From Torymus aiolomorphi (Eukaryota; Arthropoda; Insecta; Hymenoptera; Torymidae): a DNA stretch of 64,000 nucleotides. How positions within the stretch are numbered: position 1 is the first letter of the stretch; each line of letters opens with the position of its first letter. The stretch is from NCBI GenBank assembly GCA_036365515.1, contig CM070877.1:70864022-70928021 (forward strand). The letters are read 5' to 3'. Below, one piece after another: positions 1 to 11,760 of the stretch. The notes under the pieces are model-generated. The model saw only the letters and a list, made by a program, of their open reading frames with translations. It made no database searches and was not told where the DNA came from. The translations under genes were made by a program, and so were the position numbers.

Positions 1-1306
1 CTTTCGCCTGTCTTCTTGCGCGGAGTTCGTATACGGCAACATGCAGCGTGCCGCTGCTACGCGCCGCGTCTCGCTCTCTCTCTCTCTTCGCTATGCGCAA
101 CACGGGTGCGCCGCGTCACTCTCTCTCTTCGCTTCGTCCCGCATACAGCTGCCGGCCTCGTGGCCGTCGGACAGCCCCTCGCCGCTCTCGTTCCTCTCGT
201 GCGTCGCGGGTATCTTCCTCGTGGCAGTGCCGGCGCCGTGCGTGTAGTGCTGTGGTGTGTGTGTGTTGTCTCCAGCCTGCCATCGTCGTCGTCGTCGCCT
301 TGTGTCTTGCCGGCACAGCATGGGCGTCGATTTCAAACTGTTTCATGAAGGGGTCACGATTTGAGTGATGTTTCATAATGGGTACTTTTACCTTAATACA
401 TGATGCATAAGAACAATAATAAGTCAAAATTTACCAAAATCACTCCAACCTTAAAACCTTCTTTTTCACAAAAAAATACCTACGTATAATTAAATTTTTC
501 TTTTGGAAATAATTATAATTTTTCTCAATATTCGGTTGAAAAATATTTTTATAATGATAATATCAAAAACCCTTTAATGTCATTCTACTTAAACAAAGAG
601 GACAAAATAATATATCTTTTGCCAAAATTCTCAGCAGGGAGGGAAGTTAATGATCACTTGAATCATTCCCTATATTTCTCCTCTCCTTTTATTTACTACA
701 AAATGATTTAATACACACATTATTTCTAAATTTAATCAATGACTATTTTTTTTGTAAATACAGCAAAACACCAAAATTATTACACATTAGCGATAATAAA
801 AAAGAAATAAAAAAATCGAAATGCTATATACAATCAATATATATCTCTATACAAATTCTAATGCATAACGTATGCTATATTTATTACATAACGTTTTATT
901 AATCAATTGTTATATAAAATTAAATTTGTGTACGAACGAAGTAAGACTACTCGTTTATTCCATAGTGATCCGCACTGCCATTTGAACGTTAAGAAAAATC
1001 GGCACTCAACAAGCGATACAAAGTAAAACCGTAGGTTAAGTGTAGTCTAGTGTTAGGAACAGAAATACTTGATTTATTTTATAGAAATTTATAGATGACA
1101 CGAAATTTTGTTTAAATTTATTGAATTTTTATTATTGTTTTTATTATATGAATTTTTATTATTATATGAATTGAATTTTTTATTATAGTTTTATATTATT
1201 TGAATTGTTATTATTATTGAAAATTTTGTAACAGAAAATCACTGATGTTTTAACTGTTTCTATACCTGTTGAATCTCTACGACATCCAACAGTCTAAGGG
1301 GGGACG
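1..1306. other. GC-rich then AT-rich non-coding stretch, likely inside an LTR element
   Basis: The first ~340 bases are GC-rich with CT runs near 70-90 and 115-130. From ~360 the sequence becomes strongly AT-rich with no long ORF. It ends in a purine run, AGTCTAAGGGGGGAC, directly before an LTR that starts at 1,307, which is how a polypurine tract and 3' LTR look. I infer that this is the 3' untranslated part of an LTR element. No protein similarity was recognised. Confidence 0.4.
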
Positions 1307-1930
1307 TGTTACGACCAATGACGTATCCTTAAATTTAAATTTTATCCCAACACTTTCATCAGTAATTTTCTGACATACAAAATGACGTGTCTGTGACATT
1401 CTAAAACGTTGCATTTTCAAATACGAGGCATCGTGCGTAGCAGATCATCAAACTTGCGAAAGACAACGAATTATATTTTCTTTAGAATCAGCATTTCTCA
1501 ATGCTACTGCCGAATTGGATACAACTGACGACGATTACATTACCAAATAAGATGATCTCGATTTACTGTTCACGATCATCTTTAACCTAATTATTTTGTA
1601 TTATAAAAGAAGCAATGCGCGTCGCACGCATCAGTCACAGTAACAACTGTAATACAGGTGAACTGGCGAGCTCCGTCTGCCCCAGATGACATACGAGGGC
1701 ATAATTCATTATGACGGAGCAACAAATACACTAAAGTATACTAACATAAGCGGAATAATTGTACGAGCGAATATACAGCGATAGCATATTTTGTGAGGAA
1801 AGTTCAATTGACTAAAAACTGTACATCGAAGGAATTGCATTCATCGACGATATTGGTAATTATACTTTTTCCAATTAAATAAATTTTAAAATCAAATATT
1901 ATTCGTTCTTTCCTTTATTTCGGAACTTCA
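1307..1930 (+). mobile_element. LTR of a retrotransposon (probably Gypsy-type), 3' copy
   Basis: The segment begins TGTTACGACC after a purine tract and ends TTCACA, giving TG...CA ends. It holds a TATAAAAG box near 1,603, an arthropod-type initiator (ATCAGTC) about 30 bases later, and AATAAA near 1,879. The ~174-bp satellite begins immediately after, so this is the right edge of an insertion into satellite. The left LTR and target duplication lie outside the window or cannot be seen. Assignment to Gypsy rests on general LTR style only. Confidence 0.6.
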
Positions 1931-2119
1931 CAGCCCCATTCGCACCCCTTCAATGAAAGGTTCCGGATGGATTTTGATATCGGCAATTTTTTTACATACC
2001 TTTAGCAAGCTGTCGAAGTAATTCCCTCGATAAAAATTTCATTAAATTAATAAACTCTAGAGATAGAATTTTTCAAACGTATGTTCACGTATTTTTCCCT
2101 GATTTGCCCCATTCGCACC
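1931..2119 (+). repeat. ~174-bp satellite, block 1 (about one monomer)
   Basis: This is one copy of the satellite found again at 3,165-5,830 and 10,812-11,530. Recognisable parts are GCCCCATTCGCACCCC, GGTTCCGGATGGATTTTGAT and ATAGAATTTTTCAAACG. It is bounded on the left by the LTR ending at 1,930 and on the right by another LTR starting at 2,120. Confidence 0.85.
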
Positions 2120-2589
2120 TGTTTGGGCCGATTTGAATTTCGCACGACTAACATTACGTATTCGGACGGTCTTACAACTCATTGTCTCTCCGCCCCCACT
2201 CGACTGTGAGCCGTCCTGTAGCCGTGTGGTCAAGAAGCGAGGGTAGGCCACCCCTTCCTTGTTACCGGCAGGAGTTGAGAAAACCACCTGCAGACGTGGT
2301 CTTCGCTCTCTTTTCCGGCGACTCTTCAGATGGTCAACATCTCCGCGCTCCTTATCGCGCCTCAAATAATTGCGACCGCGTGCCACTAATTTCAGTTACT
2401 TGACACATTACACAATTTCGTAGCTAAGTGTCGGGCTTCTTTGTATTTACTGGTTCTTGAATATATAAGGAGTTATCCTCAGGTTAAATTAAACGCTATT
2501 GTAAGTGAATCATTTCCCTGCCTCCTCTAAAATCCCTTTCCACTTACATTGAAATACGGAACAAACCCTTGCTGCCGTTTCATGTAACA
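2120..2589 (+). mobile_element. LTR followed by a tRNA-Tyr primer-binding site
   Basis: It starts TGTTTGGGCC inside a satellite monomer and ends at ACA just before a primer-binding site. A TATATAAGG box lies near 2,462. The same primer-binding site follows two other, unrelated-looking LTRs at 17,081 and 22,045, the last of which precedes a BEL/Pao gag, so a BEL/Pao LTR is the best call. No gag or pol follows; the sequence returns to satellite by ~3,165, so only the 5' end survives. Confidence 0.65.
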
Positions 2590-2592
2590 TTT

Positions 2593-2610
2593 TGGTCCTT
2601 CGAGCCGGAT
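2593..2610 (+). promoter_or_regulatory. Primer-binding site, tRNA-Tyr type
   Basis: TGGTCCTTCGAGCCGGAT begins three bases after the LTR end. Its complement ends CCGGCTCGAAGGACCA, which matches the conserved 3' end of animal tRNA-Tyr including CCA. It would prime minus-strand cDNA synthesis. Confidence 0.75.
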
Positions 2611-3165
2611 CTCGGTCACCCCCTACAGGGCCTCATCGACAGGACTCAACCCTGTAAGGTAGGAAAGGGACTTAAATAGGGCGCGGCGGCCAAAGGGTTT
2701 CTGCTTGTCGACCAATAGGCAGGCAGCACCCTTTAGGCCCTCACAGCACACAGTAATGTTCGTGTCTGCCGAGCCTTACCTCCCGACACATAGTAAAAGT
2801 CGTTCGATGCATTTAGTGACCGCCGGGCACGTGCATCTTTGCCCAACTCGTGCTCGTCATCGGCGCTCAGTCCCTTTACATCTCACACAATCGATTTGTG
2901 TGTAGAACGTGCCTTGTGAGTTTATCTCACAGCGATCGCGTGCCGCGTGCGTAGAAAATTGCACGCGGCGCATGCGCGCGCACTCTATCCTAAATTGGGG
3001 TAGGTCGGGGCGCGCGGTCCCTCGTTCTCTCACACACTGCCGCGCAGTCGGCGTGCTCACCATCTCTCTCTTTCACATAACAGCCGCACAGCCGGCGTGC
3101 TCTCTCTCTCTCTCTCTCTCGCACACCTACGAGTGCGTCTACTATCCATCGCGACCGCGCGTCGC
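2611..3165 (+). other. Retroelement leader, no gene
   Basis: This is GC-rich sequence after the primer-binding site without a convincing ORF. It includes a CT tract at ~3,099-3,121. It probably is the 5' untranslated leader of the element whose LTR is at 2,120-2,589. The junction back to satellite lies near 3,165 and no second LTR is visible there. Confidence 0.45.
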
Positions 3166-5830
3166 CCCTTTTATGCCCCTTTCGCACCCCCTGAAGGAAA
3201 GATTCTGGATTGATTTTGATATCCGCAATTTTTTTACATGACTTTGGCAAGCTCTCGAACTTATTTTCACTACAAAGTTTTTATTAAATTTATAAACTCT
3301 CGAGATAGAATTTTTCAAACGTATGTTTCACTTATTTTTCCCCGATTTGCTCCATTCGTCCCCCTTGAACGAAAGGTTCCGGATGGGTATTCATATTGGC
3401 AGTTTTTTTATAAATGTTTGCGAAGCTCTCGAACTTAGTGCCGCTATAAAATTTTTACTTAATTCATAAACGGTCGAAATAGAATTTTTCAAACGTATGT
3501 TTCACGTGTTTTTCACCGATATGCTCCATTCGAACCCCCTGGAGGAAAGGTTCTGGATGGATTTTGATATCCGCAATTTTTTTACATGACTTCGCCAAGC
3601 TCTCCAACTTATTTCCACTATAAAATTTTTATTAAATAAATAAACTGTCGAGATAGAATTTTTCAAACGTATGTTCCCTTATTTTTCTCCGATTTGCCCC
3701 ATTCGCCGCTCTTGAACGAAAGGTTCTGGATGGGTATTCATATCGGCAGTTTCTTTTATAAGTGTTTGGGAAGCTCTCGAACTTGGTGCCGCTATGAAAT
3801 TTTGCTTAATTCAGAAACGGTCGAAATAGAATTTTTCACTTATTTTTCCCCGATTTGCCCCCTTCGCCCCTCTTGAACGAAAGGTTCCGGATGGGTATTC
3901 ATATCGGCAGTGTTTTTATAAGTGTCTGGGAAGCTCTCGAACTTATTGCGGCGAGAGAATTTTTATTAAATAAATAAACTGTCGAGATAGAATTTTCCAA
4001 ACGCATGTTTCACGTGTTTTTCACCGATATGCCCCATTCGCACCCCTGAAGGAAAGTTTTTGGATTGATTTTGATATCCGCAATTTTTTTACATGACTTT
4101 GGCAAGCTCTCGAACTGATTTTCACTACAAAGTTTTTATTAAATTTATAAACTCTCGAGATAGAATTTTTCAAACGTATGTTTCCCTTATTTTTCTCCGA
4201 TTTGCCCCATTCGCCGCTCTTGAACGAAAGGTTCTGGATGGGTATTCATATCGGCAGTTTCTTTTATAAGTGTTTGGGAAGCTCTCGAACTTGGTGCCGC
4301 TATGAAATTTTGCTTAATTCAGAAACGGTTGAAATAGAATTTTTCAAACGTATGTTTCCCTTATTTTTCTCCGATTTGCCCCGTTCGCCGCCCTTGAACT
4401 AAAGGTTCCAGATGGATTTTGATATCGGCAATTTTTCTGTAAGAGTTTGGGAAGCTCTCGAACTTATTGCGAAGAGAAAATTTTTATTAAGTCAATAAAC
4501 TGTCGAGATAGAATTTTCCAAACGCATGTTTCACGTGTTTTTCACCGTTATGCCCCATTCGCACCCCTGAAGGAAAGTTTCTGGATGGATTTCGATATCC
4601 GCAATTTTTTTACATGACTTTGGCAAGCTCTCGAACTTATTTTCAGTATAAAGTTTTTATTACATTTATAAACTCTCGAGATAGAATTTTTCAAATGTAT
4701 GTTTCCCTTATTTTTCTCCGATTTGCCCCATTCGCCGCTCTTGAACGAAAGGTTCCGGATGGCTATTCATATCGGCAGTTTCTTTTATAAGTGTTTGGGA
4801 AGCTCTCGAACTTAGTGCCGCTATGAAATTTTTACTTAAATCAGAAACGGTCGAAATAGAATTTTTCAAACGTATGTTTCACGTGTTTTTCACCGATTTG
4901 CCCCATTCGCACCCCCTGAACGAAAGTTTCTGGATGGATTTTGATATCGGCAATTTTTTTGCATACCCTTGGCAAGCTTTCGAACTTTGTGCCGCTATAA
5001 AACTTTTATTAAATTCATAAACTCTCGAGATAGAGTTTTTCAAACGTATGTTTCCCTTATTTTTCTCCGATTTGCTCCATTCGCACCCCCTGAACGTAAG
5101 TTCCGGATGGATATTCATATCGGCAATTTTTTTATAAGTGTTTGGGCAGCTCTTGAATTTATTGCGGCAAGAGAATTTTCGTTAAATAAGTAAACTGTCG
5201 ACATAGAATTTTTCAAACGCATGTTTCACGTGTTTTTCCCCGATTTGTCCCATTCGCGGCCCTTGAACGAAAGGTTCCGGATGGGTATTCATATCTGCAG
5301 TTTTTTTATCAGTGTTTGGGAAGCTCTCGAACTTAGTGCCGCTATAAAATTTTTATTTAATTCATAAACGGTCGAAATTGAATTTTTCAAACGTATGTTT
5401 CACGTGTTTTTCACCGATTAGCCCCGTTTGCACCCCCTGAACTAAAGGTTCCAGATGGATTTTGATATCGGCAATTTTTCTGTAAGAGTTTGGGAAGCTC
5501 TCGAACTTATTGCGGCGAGAAAATTTTTATTAAATCAATAAACTGTCGAGATAGAATTTTTCAAACGCATGTTTCACGTGTTTTTCATCGGTATGCCCCA
5601 TTCGCACCCTTGAAGGAAAGGTTCTGGATGGATTTCGATATCCACAATTTTTTTACATACTTTGCCAAGCTCTCGAACTTATTTCCAGTATAAAGTTTTT
5701 TTTTAAATTGATAAACTCTCGAGATTGAATTTTTCAAACGTATGTTTCACTTATTTTCTCCCCGATTTGCCCCATTCGCCCCCCTTGAACGAAAGGTTCC
5801 GGATGGGTATTCATATCGGCAGTTTTCTTT
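3165..5830 (+). repeat. ~174-bp satellite, block 2 (about 15 monomers, ~521-bp higher-order period)
   Basis: Monomers of ~174 bp repeat head to tail, each carrying a GAACGAAAGGTTCCGGATGG-like core, AAGCTCTCGAACTTA and ATAGAATTTTTCAAACG. Monomer types differ in a diagnostic segment (GATATCCGCAATTTTTTTAC, GATATCGGCAGTTT or TGCGGCGAGA). The ATCCGCAATT type recurs at 4,076, 4,597 and ~5,640, i.e. about 521 bp or a multiple apart, so a trimeric higher-order unit is present. Short ORFs across it are by-products of the repeat. It is broken on the right at ~5,830 by retroelement sequence. Confidence 0.92.
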
Positions 5831-6660
5831 TCATTTAACATATTACTCATATTTACTATTGGAGCTGACAAAGTTCAAGGTTCTTATCGTGTGTCGCAAG
5901 ACAATCAATAATTCTTGTTTTGTCATATTTAAATATGATATTAATTTCATTTCCAGCTCTGAGTTTCAGTCGCCCTTCCTCGCTGTTCCATCGGATGCAG
6001 TCGCTCATCTCTCGCTTTATCGTCACTCGCCAATTCGCTTATTTTTTTATTACTGTAGTACAATTATCATTAGTTGTTTTACTAGGTAGATTTTCTTTTG
6101 TAGAATTAAAATTTGGTATCATGTTTTTATTCACATATAATTTTTCTATATGTACCAATTGGATTTATTTTTCGTACGTCTGATATACTTGGTTTACCTC
6201 TCAATATTTCATCGCTTTCTCTGATCGCTGAAGCACCATCACCTTCGTTCTGTCGCTTGCTGCCGTCACTATCGATTGCATATCGCTATCCTTTATTCTC
6301 GCCTTCATTCGCTTCCAGTACCGGACTCAACCTGTTCGCATCAGTCTCACACGCTGATTCGCTCTTCTCCGTCTCATTCTCACTCGCTATTTTGAGAGGC
6401 ATTCTTGCCGTTGTGGCAACACGGCATCAGCAGCGACCGACTCTCTAACTCTGCCTTTTCGATTGGATCTTCCAAGATACGCTGTTTGCCCAACGTCATG
6501 GTTGTTACAAAAACTTTCAAAGTAACAGCAAAGTCCTGAGGTCAATCGACTACAAATACCATGTATATGATATGGTTGAAATATTGTTCTGTTTAAAATC
6601 TTCAATAAACTCGTAGTGTTTGTGTTCGGCACGGTTTGTTTATTGAAAGATTTTAATTAC
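5831..6660. other. Unassigned sequence upstream of copia remnant
   Basis: This lies between the satellite and the recognisable copia internal region. I see no ORF with known similarity and no copy of the LTR found at 10,496-10,804. It may be a diverged or replaced 5' LTR and leader. TC/CG-rich stretches around 6,000-6,450 are not explained. Confidence 0.3.
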
Positions 6661-9600
6661 AGGCATGGCATTAATGATGCTGGATGAAAAGTGCATCTTA
6701 AAAGGTGCGTTTGAGCAGGCAGAAGTAGAAGGGCAACCGCTGCTAATGCTTCATTGCCGAAAGTGTATGGAAAGTACCTCTCGAAGTAACGACGAAATAG
6801 AGACGGGCGAACGCGACAGAGACTATCCCGGAATAAGCGCGACAGTGGTAACAGATTTGGTACAGAAAGCGAGCGATAGCGGTAGCAGACGAGAGAGTAT
6901 AGCGAATAAGAGTGACAGAGACAAAGAGCGACAGAAGCGTATGTTAATACGATAGAAAATAAATTGACGTATGACCCATATATTTGATAATTGGAGTTTC
7001 GTAATTTCACGCAAGTGAAAATTAATATAAATAAAATCAAATATAAATAAAATATTTTATATGAGATGGAAAATCAAAATTGAATTTTGAATGAGACTGA
7101 ATGTTGACTGAATGTGATAAAAATGTTTATAAACTGACATTTTCGGAATCTTCTTAGATGTGAACTACAAATGAGCGACCTATTGGATGACTGATTTGAT
7201 TGTAAAATCGAGTGTTGATTTAAATAAAACTATTTCAATGTGCTTGATGAACGTAAGTCTAGAATTCGATACCACTGTTAATATCAATGCGACAGAGCGT
7301 AGACACTGTTATCGCACGAAGTATAGGAACTGCTGAAATAAAGGGCGAGAGTTTTCGTGGAAGGTGTTGAGGATTTAACAATGGCTTGTAATAATTTGGC
7401 TGTAGTTTTATTTCAGATCGAGGAAGGAAATGATTTCTGTTTATACTACTGAAAGCATGATATGCAAGCGAATGCCATATATAGTGGCGAATTTGGAGAC
7501 TGTGTATGCGAGCTCGAGATAAGCAAAAGGAGTTCTATGTTTAGTGTAATAATAAGCGATCTAGCGACTATATCACCAATCGCAACAGCAGTAAAAGGCC
7601 TAAATTTGATTAACAAATTGATGGAAAATTGGCGCAACTGAAGGGGTTTAAAGAAGAAGTGAGTGTCTTCATCGACAGATTCGAGGACGTGGTTTGATCA
7701 TATAATAATCTTACTAAAGTCGATGATTTACCCGAAATTGAGAAAAAGGACGTCTTGTATAGTGCGGTCGTAAGCGCAGTGACGCAAATAATGAATATCG
7801 ACTTCTTCACAAAAAGCATGGCTGGTAAATTGTTAACAGACGAGAGTCTAGAGTTGTATATTATGCAGCTGGAAAGCATCAAAAGGCAGACGGCGACGGC
7901 AGTGACGGATACCAAGTCTGCAGTCTTGAGCGCCTTGGACAAGGTTAGATGTTATGAGTGCGACGGTTTTGGACACATGTCAAAATTATCCCAGGCTCGG
8001 CATCGGGAAGAAGCAGTGCTTCGAATGCGAGAAGTTTTGTGACCACATCGCCGCCAACTGCCGACAACGGCTGCAGCAACAGAGAGACCAGCGGAGCGAC
8101 AGTTCAAGATGCGGGAATGTACGATGTGAACCGTATAATCGCGGAGGTGGATGTGACCGAGGTCATTGTAGCGGGGGTGAGCGTAAGAGCGATAATGTAG
8201 ATTATCAGAGAGTATCGAAAAGATCGAGACCGGACAAGCAAAGCATGCGATGAGAACGGCGAGGCTGGAGAGGTTGAGAAAAGGGCAGTGAGAAGGATGA
8301 AAATGTTAGTACTGAAAATGAAGCAATTGATCGCGGAGCATCGGGCCTGTAAAGCGACAGATGTGATTGAATATGAATGAACGAAATGTGCAGGCATATA
8401 ATGCTAAACTTGTTTCCGCCTCAACTGAATAGCGATTTGGACTGGTGATAGATGCTGTGGTGACGGAGCATTTCGAGAAATTCGAGTTTGAGTTTTAAAT
8501 TGTCTTAACATATAACAAGATGAAAATAAATGTATAAATAAAAGCGACAGTGTGAACTTAAAATCGGAGGGAGTCGGTGCAGTTGAAGTATTTTCGGGTG
8601 ATAATAAATTACTGAAACTTGATAATATGATTTACGCTGAAAATCTGTCAGAGAACCTATTGTCATTATGGAACTTAACTTATTTAGGCCTATGCGTTTA
8701 CTTTGATAATATACAGATTAATATTTATAGAATGTTGTCCGTTGGGTATTTATTAGAAACGGTATTGGATGATAGAATTTGAAATAAATAAAGCAAATGT
8801 TGACTGTAACGTGAATAGAAACAGAGAAATAGCCCATGTAACTACGAAAGAAACATGACTAAACGAAAAGCGACTGAAACAGTGGAAGCGAGTGCAGTAA
8901 AAATAGAGACAGAGAAATAAACGATGAGATTTGTTCGGGCATCGAAAACATACGAGACAGAAAATTAAGCAATGTAAATGAAGCGACTGAAAATGAGAAA
9001 CCACAGTGCGATAGAGAGCGACAGAATCCTTTACAAATCATACATGCTAATGTTTATGGGTATGATAAGCCCTGCTACGTACCGAAAAGGATACAAATAT
9101 ATTTCTATCTTCGTGGATGATTTTTCTCGTTTAGCCATGACCTATACGATGAAAAGAAAAGATGAGACAGGATACTGTTTTTAATCTTTGAAAGAAGTGC
9201 CCGAATTTATGCTAGGAAAAGATGCGAAGGTTTGCTATTTGCGAGGCGATCAGAGAACAGAATTCACGAGTGAATATGTTCTGAGAAAGTTAAATATAAA
9301 ATTACAGCTGGCGTGTCCTGATAAGCCGCACCGTGATGGTGCCGATGAAATGTTTAATAAGATTATTGAGAGATAAATGCGAGTGATAATACAAAATTCT
9401 CTGTTTTAAATACTGCAGTTCATGCATGCAACAGACGCATCACATGCTCAAATAATATGGCTTCGCCTATTAAAACTTTCAATTCTGTCTGTTTACCTGG
9501 CGTGAAGGTTATAAGTTTCTGATTCTGATTCTGTATGTCAATGACATATTACTGGCATGTAACGACAGAGAGAATATGCGTGAGACGAAACAGTCTTAGT

Positions 9601-10495
9601 AGAAATTTTGAAATGTCTGATATTGGAGAGCTTAAATATTTTTTTGGTCTGGAAATCAAAAGAGACAGAGAAACGAGAGTAACTAAAATCGACGAAGAAA
9701 AGTATATCATAAAAATGATAAATAATTTGGCTTTCAGGACATGCACCCACAACGAACGCCCATGATAACGAATCAAAAGTGAAAAGAGCGAAAAGAGACT
9801 GAAAACATTGATGTACTTATAACGACAGAAAATAATGATAATATACCCTATTGCGAAGTTACAGGTACATTTTGTACTGAGCATGCAAGTCCGACATAGC
9901 TTATGCGGTTAACGTATTAAGCAGGCGCCAAATCATCTACCGACAGCGACTGGCAAGGAGTGAAACGAATGTTCAAATACCTTAAGGGTACTAAAGCCGT
10001 AGGCTTGAATTATCTAGGCAAAAGTAACATTTTCGGATCCGAGTTTTGGCGACCGTGAAAGTTCTCCGACAACGAGCGGCTATATCGTTAAACTTCTTGG
10101 AGATGACATTGATTGGATGGCACGTAATGTGTCTAGCGGAATATGTATTAATGAGCGACTGTAGTAAAGAATTGATCTCCATACATAATTCCTTAAAATT
10201 GTGCTATCCAGAGAGTTTATGCTAATTATTCTATGGTGCAATAACCGATTAGCTAAATCAAACGTTAAAACGGGCGACGGTAATAAATTGCGACATATAA
10301 CCGATGTAATAGAGCATTATGTGAGAAAATGCGTTAAGCGATAGCTTGTATGTGTAATTTGAATTACATAAAAAATTAGCTGGACTAATTTGAAACTTAT
10401 TATTTTCATTTTAACGTGTTTATAATGTTCTTCTATGTTACAGACAACAAATAAGGATTTAATGGGCAGCGTGACTTAAGGTACCCGGGAGGGCG
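6660..10495 (+). pseudogene. Decayed Ty1/copia gag-pol
   Basis: Fragments in all three forward frames follow the copia order. Gag-like sequence near 7,610-7,940 is followed by two zinc knuckles (CYECDGFGHMSK near 7,950-7,990, then CFECEKF..HIAANC near 8,020-8,065). Next is a pre-integrase segment (8,552-8,782, ...MIYAENLSENLLSL...). The integrase core follows at 9,040-9,376, with FVDDFSR and a degenerate GDQRTEF where an Asp is expected. Reverse transcriptase C-terminal sequence (FEMSDIGELKYFFGLEIKR) lies at 9,610-9,670, and RNase H motifs (WQGVKRMFKYLKGTKAVGLN) at ~9,950-10,010. Stops and frameshifts occur every 60-200 bases, so no protein can be made. A purine-rich tract (GGGAGGGCG) leads into the 3' LTR. 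Confidence 0.85.
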
Positions 10496-10804
10496 TGTTA
10501 GAATTGCGGGTCCTCTTAAGCCGCTGCCATACTTTCCATCTCACCTCTACTCTAGCGCCCCCCTCAGATACTGAGCATGGCTCTGTGCGGAGAGCCAGTC
10601 AGTGCTCTGTAAGAGCTGAAGCAAGTGACATCGCGTCCGAGTTGGATTGTACTTTTACTTATACTTATATTTATGTCTATGTGTTTTATTGATTAGCGAG
10701 TGTTGAGTGATCTGTGGTTCTAAATAAACTAGTTATATACTTTGGTACTCCGTGTGTGTGGGTACTCATTGAGCATCCTTATTTTCCTGCTTCCACCATC
10801 CACA
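10496..10804 (+). mobile_element. 3' LTR of the copia remnant
   Basis: It begins TGTTAGAATTGCGGG immediately after the purine tract, holds an AATAAA near 10,724, and ends around ATCCACA where satellite sequence resumes. No matching 5' LTR is present upstream, so the element is 5'-damaged. Confidence 0.65.
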
Positions 10805-10811
10805 TATCCTT

Positions 10812-11530
10812 ATCAACTCTCAAGATAGAATTTTTCAAACGTATGTTTCACGTGTTTTTCACCGATTTGCCCCATTCGCACCCCCTGAACGAAAGTTTCG
10901 GATGGATATTCATATTGGAAATTTTTCTATAAGTGTTTGGGAAGCTCTCGAACTTATTGCGGCGAGAAAATTTTTATTAAATAAATAAACTGTCCAGATA
11001 GAATTTTGCAAACGTATGTTTCACGTGTTTTTCACCGATTTTCCTCATTCGCACCCCCAGAACGAAAGTTCCGGATGGATACTCATATCGGCAATTTTTC
11101 TATAAGTGTTTGGGAAGCTCTCGAACTTATTGCGGTGAGAAAATTTTTATTAAATAAATAAACTGTCGAGATAGGATTTTCCAAACGCATGTTTCACGTG
11201 TTTTTCACCGATATGCCCCATTCGCACCCCCTGAAGGAAAGGTTCCGGATCGATTTTGATATCCGCAATTTTTTTGCATGACTTTGGCAATTTCTTCAAC
11301 TTATTTCCACGATAAAATTTTTATTTAATTTATAAAGTCTCGAGATAGTATTTTTCAAGCGTATGTTTCACGTGCTTTTCACCGATTTGCCCCATTCGCA
11401 CCCCCTGAACGAAAGGTTTCCGATGGATTTTGATATCGGCCATTTTTTTACATGCCTTTGGCAAACTTTTGAACTTATTTCCGCGATAAAATTTTTGTTA
11501 AATTCATAAACTTTTGAAATACAAAATTTT
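10812..11530 (+). repeat. ~174-bp satellite, block 3 (about 4 monomers)
   Basis: This is the same satellite as block 2, starting within a monomer at AACTCTCAAGATAGAATTTT and fading at ~11,530 (AAACTTTTGAAATACAAAA). The position in the monomer does not exactly continue where block 2 stops, so the intervening copia-containing segment came with some loss of satellite. Confidence 0.88.
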
Positions 11531-11760
11531 TTATCATGAGTTGTCTTTTGGGGGTGGTTTTAGAGCTGATTTATGGGGATGATCACTTCGGAAACAACTT
11601 ATTTCGCAGTTTCTGTTTGTGTCATGTATACATCTAACAGATAATATCGAAAAAACAGAATTTGGAAGAATTGGAGTTTTCATCACGATGAACGTTCAGA
11701 ACTTCAAACACATAATTACAACGCTGTAGAAAAGTTATCAAAATAATTTAGTTACAAATT

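Noticed and set aside
16..427. Overlapping ORFs in the first 430 bases on both strands
   Set aside because: GC-rich, CT-rich sequence stays open by composition; no recognisable protein.
3238..6089. Short ORFs across the satellite
   Set aside because: They repeat with the monomer period and shift frame between units.
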